Origin: an uncultured Actinomyces sp.
GTDB lineage: Bacteria; Actinomycetota; Actinomycetes; Actinomycetales; Actinomycetaceae
Direction: 5' to 3'
NCBI GenBank assembly: GCA_900545825.1
Contig: URAS01000006.1
Coordinates: 82,529-146,528, forward strand
Length of the DNA stretch: 64,000 nucleotides
Positions 62,091 through 64,000 of this stretch are shown here, in pieces. The position numbers and the translations under genes were made by a program. The notes beneath the pieces were generated by a model. It was given only the letters and a program-made list of their open reading frames with translations, was not told the origin of the DNA and made no database searches. The first letter of the stretch is position 1. Each line of letters opens with the position of its first letter.

Positions 62091-62951
62091 ATGCACAAGC
62101 ATTTCAACGGCCTCAAGACCTTCGGCCTGTTCGCCGTCATGTGGATCATTCTCCTGGCGATTGGCTGGGTGGTCGCGTATTCGACGCGCTCGGCGACGTG
62201 GCTGTACATCTTTGCCGGCCTCGGTGTCGTCTCGACGATTTACACGTACTGGAACTCGGCGACGCTGGCGCTGCGGTCGATGAACGCCTATCCGGTCACG
62301 GAGCAGGAGCAGCCGGCGATGTATCGGATTGTCCGCGAGCTGTCGGAGAAGGCGGGTCAGCCGATGCCGACGCTGTACGTTGCGCCCACGCGGACGCCGA
62401 ACGCCTTTGCGACCGGCCGCGACCCGTCACACGCGGCGGTGTGCTGCACCGAGGGGATCTTGCAGCTACTTAACGAACGCGAGCTGCGCGGCGTCCTCGG
62501 GCACGAGCTCATGCACGTGTACAACCGCGACATCTTGACGTCGTCGGTGGCGCAGGCGATGGGTGGGATTATCACGTCGATCGCGCAGGCCGTCTTTTTC
62601 TTTGGCGGCGGGCGGGATCGCGAGGGCGGTGGCCTGGCGGGGCTCGCGATCGTCCTGTTGGCGCCGATCGCGTCCTCGCTGACCCAGCTGGCGATTTCGC
62701 GGACGCGCGAGTATGACGCGGACGAGGACGGCGCCCGGCTGGCCGAGGATCCGTTGGCGTTGGCGTCGGCGTTGAAGAAGCTCGAGAGCGGCACCCAGAT
62801 GGCGCCGCTGCAATACACGCCGCGCACCGAGCAGGTCGCCCAGGTGATGATCGCCAACCCGTTTTCGGGGCGTGAGGCCCAGCGGCTGATGTCGACGCAC
62901 CCGCCGATGGAGGATCGGATCCGCAGGCTCGAGGAAATGGCGGGATACTAG
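62091..62951 (+). CDS. htpX: HtpX-type membrane zinc metalloprotease
   Basis: A 286-residue M48 protease of membrane-protein quality control. Two N-terminal helices (about 8-28 and 35-52) precede the HExxH zinc motif in GVLGHELMHVYNRD, a second helix pair (about 155-200) and the third ligand region SRTREYDADEDGARL. The C-terminal STHPPMEDRIRRLEEM is typical. The promoter resembles that of the TPM/PspA locus, so both may answer membrane stress. Confidence 0.94.
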   Translation: MHKHFNGLKTFGLFAVMWIILLAIGWVVAYSTRSATWLYIFAGLGVVSTIYTYWNSATLALRSMNAYPVTEQEQPAMYRIVRELSEKAGQPMPTLYVAPTRTPNAFATGRDPSHAAVCCTEGILQLLNERELRGVLGHELMHVYNRDILTSSVAQAMGGIITSIAQAVFFFGGGRDREGGGLAGLAIVLLAPIASSLTQLAISRTREYDADEDGARLAEDPLALASALKKLESGTQMAPLQYTPRTEQVAQVMIANPFSGREAQRLMSTHPPMEDRIRRLEEMAGY

Positions 62952-62955
62952 GGCT

Positions 62956-63717
62956 ATGTCTACCGAGATTTTGGGTGCCAATGTGCCGTTGGTTATCGCC
63001 CACCGGGGGTTCTCGGCCCAGGCGCCGGAGAACACGCTGGCCGCGTTCCGGCTGGCCGCCGAGACGACCGGCTGGGCCGAGTGTGACGTCGACGTCCTCG
63101 CCGACGAGACGGCGATTATCTGCCACGACTCGACGTTGGATAGGACGACCTCGGGATCGGGTGCGTATGAGCATCTGACGTGGGAGGACGTGAGTGGTCT
63201 CGACGCGGGGTCGTGGTTTGGCCCGCAGTTCGCCGACGAGCGGATTCCGCGGCTGGCCGACCTCGTCGACCTCATGAACGAGACGGGGCTGGCGATGAAT
63301 GTCGAGCTCAAGTCGCCCGCCGGGGGAGCCCGCGCGGCCCAGCGGCTGGTCGACGCGACGGCACAGCAGCTGCGGCGCATCCGCCCCGACGTGCCCGTTA
63401 TCATTTCGTCGTTCAACCATCTGCTGCTGCGGCTCATGGGCGAGGCGGGGCCGTGGCCGACGGCCTGCCTGTTCGATCGCGGCCAGCTGGGCGAGGACTG
63501 GCGGACCCTGGCGGAGCTGGCCGGCGCCCGCTACATCCACCCGTGCGAGGACGGCCTGACCAGTGCGCAGGTCGCCCAGATGCGCGAGGCCGGATTCGGC
63601 GTCAACCCGTGGACCGTCAACGATCCGGAGCGCGCGAAAGAGCTGGTCGCGTGGGGTGTCACCGGCGTGATCGGGGACAACCCCGCGGAAAACGCGGCGG
63701 CGCTGTCTGTGGTGTGA
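62956..63717 (+). CDS. glycerophosphodiester phosphodiesterase
   Basis: A 253-residue GDPD-family TIM barrel that releases glycerol 3-phosphate from glycerophosphodiesters. Catalytic motifs: IAHRGFSAQAPENTLAAF (H16, R17, E26), AECDVDVLAD and HDSTLDRTT (H59). The closing segment VNPWTVNDPERAKELVAWGVTGVIGD is typical. No signal peptide, so cytoplasmic. It starts 4 bases after htpX and is probably co-transcribed. Confidence 0.92.
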   Translation: MSTEILGANVPLVIAHRGFSAQAPENTLAAFRLAAETTGWAECDVDVLADETAIICHDSTLDRTTSGSGAYEHLTWEDVSGLDAGSWFGPQFADERIPRLADLVDLMNETGLAMNVELKSPAGGARAAQRLVDATAQQLRRIRPDVPVIISSFNHLLLRLMGEAGPWPTACLFDRGQLGEDWRTLAELAGARYIHPCEDGLTSAQVAQMREAGFGVNPWTVNDPERAKELVAWGVTGVIGDNPAENAAALSVV

Positions 63718-63790
63718 TGAACGCCGCGTTCGACGATTGGCGCAACCGCCCTCGCTGCTGCTAGTGTTCTACGTGCTGCTTCGGCAGCAA

Positions 63791-63873
63791 GGCAGGTTAC
63801 CCGAGTGGCCAAAGGGAGCTGACTGTAAATCAGCCGCTGTTATGCTTCGGGGGTTCGAATCCCTCACCTGCCA
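63791..63873 (+). tRNA. tRNA-Tyr (GTA anticodon)
   Basis: An 83-nt class II tRNA with a long variable arm. Acceptor GGCAGGT pairs with ACCTGCC (63866-63872), the anticodon loop is CTGTAAA with GTA, and the T-loop is GGTTCGAATCC. No CCA is encoded. Confidence 0.95.
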
Positions 63874-63923
63874 CGATCACTTCGGTGATTACGGTGCAAG
63901 AGGCCCGACAGGGTCGATTGTCC

Positions 63924-63996
63924 GCCCCGATAGCTCAGTCGGCAGAGCGTCTCCATGGTAAGGAGAAGGTCAAGGGTTCGATTCCCTTTCGGGGCT
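63924..63996 (+). tRNA. tRNA-Thr (GGT anticodon)
   Basis: A 73-nt class I tRNA. Acceptor GCCCCGA pairs with TCGGGGC (63989-63995). The anticodon stem is CTCC/GGAG around ATGGTAA (anticodon GGT), the D arm is GCTCAGTCGGCAGAGC and the T-loop GGTTCGATTCC. No CCA encoded. Confidence 0.93.
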
Positions 63997-64000
63997 CTGA

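Noticed and set aside
76..63961. Many long antisense and alternate-frame ORFs (for example 3672-5216 minus, 16087-18918 minus, 27490-29829 plus, 52325-54031 minus)
   Set aside because: They mirror real genes in GC-rich DNA, have arginine/proline/glycine-rich low-complexity translations, and show no family motifs.
63737..63961. 74-codon ORF across the tRNA genes
   Set aside because: It overlaps tRNA-Tyr and tRNA-Thr and has no protein-like features.

Overview
The window is very GC-rich and gene-dense, with many GTG and TTG starts, 4-base start/stop overlaps, leaderless promoters and no introns. This points to a high-GC Gram-positive bacterium (Actinomycetota). A complete 14-gene complex I operon, a menaquinone gene set, a polyprenyl diphosphate synthase directly after nuoN and a nearby FprA-type ferredoxin reductase suggest a respiring or facultative actinobacterium. 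The arrangement recalls Propionibacteriaceae, but that placement is an inference from gene order, not a measurement.

Layout. 1-3291: the end of an L-fucose-type catabolic operon (sugar kinase 3' part, class II aldolase, FucP permease, FucU mutarotase). 3292-10324: single genes in alternating orientation (nuclease-fold protein, CutC, DUF4143 ATPase, YbaK-like protein, rhomboid protease, a broken PH-domain gene, RadA). 10501-16827: flavin monooxygenase, TrkA-type K+ channel regulator, acyl-CoA ligase, a large TPM-domain membrane protein and PspA. 16978-19766: an amino-acid ABC importer. 19767-20318: a noncoding-looking gap that holds an interspersed repeat and a tiny hydrophobic gene. 20319-23383: lipB-lipA and a convergent KtrB/TrkH potassium channel. 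23612-24002: BldC-like regulator and a 32-residue basic ribosome-associated protein. 24065-35633: menaquinone genes (menF; menD-menC on the minus strand; menB-menE-menA) with an HtrA protease, a DUF3048 lipoprotein and small membrane proteins. 35634-36447: a less GC-rich island with a second copy of the tiny hydrophobic gene. 36433-39794: a damaged orphan MacB-type permease, HAD hydrolase, phosphoglycerate-mutase-like protein and menG. 40022-58524: MenJ-like reductase, nuoA to nuoN and polyprenyl diphosphate synthase. 58533-64000: PfkB kinase, RarD, FprA, HtpX, glycerophosphodiesterase, tRNA-Tyr and tRNA-Thr.

How it fits together. MenF, MenD, MenC, MenE, MenB, MenA, MenG, the MenJ-like reductase and the polyprenyl synthase supply menaquinone, the electron acceptor for the complex I encoded beside them. 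menH and the DHNA-CoA thioesterase are not in the window. TrkA-type and KtrB-type subunits, encoded about 10 kb apart, could form one K+ uptake system.

Two things stand out as possibly undescribed. First, a family of roughly 80-bp two-hairpin repeats built on the inverted motif GTGAACGTGATC/GRTCACGTTCAC occurs at ten places, and it occupies every convergent gene junction in the window that has intergenic room. Second, two paralogous loci encode 28- and 32-residue hydrophobic peptides. They share a 57-bp identical upstream block, a hairpin next to the start codon and a GC-rich 3' hairpin, and each faces one of the two-hairpin repeats. This organisation resembles a type I toxin locus. Further oddities are two genes with an in-frame stop at codon 5 or 6, a 23-bp tandem repeat ahead of the DUF4143 ATPase, and a set of leaderless promoters with a fixed 6-7 base gap to the start codon.
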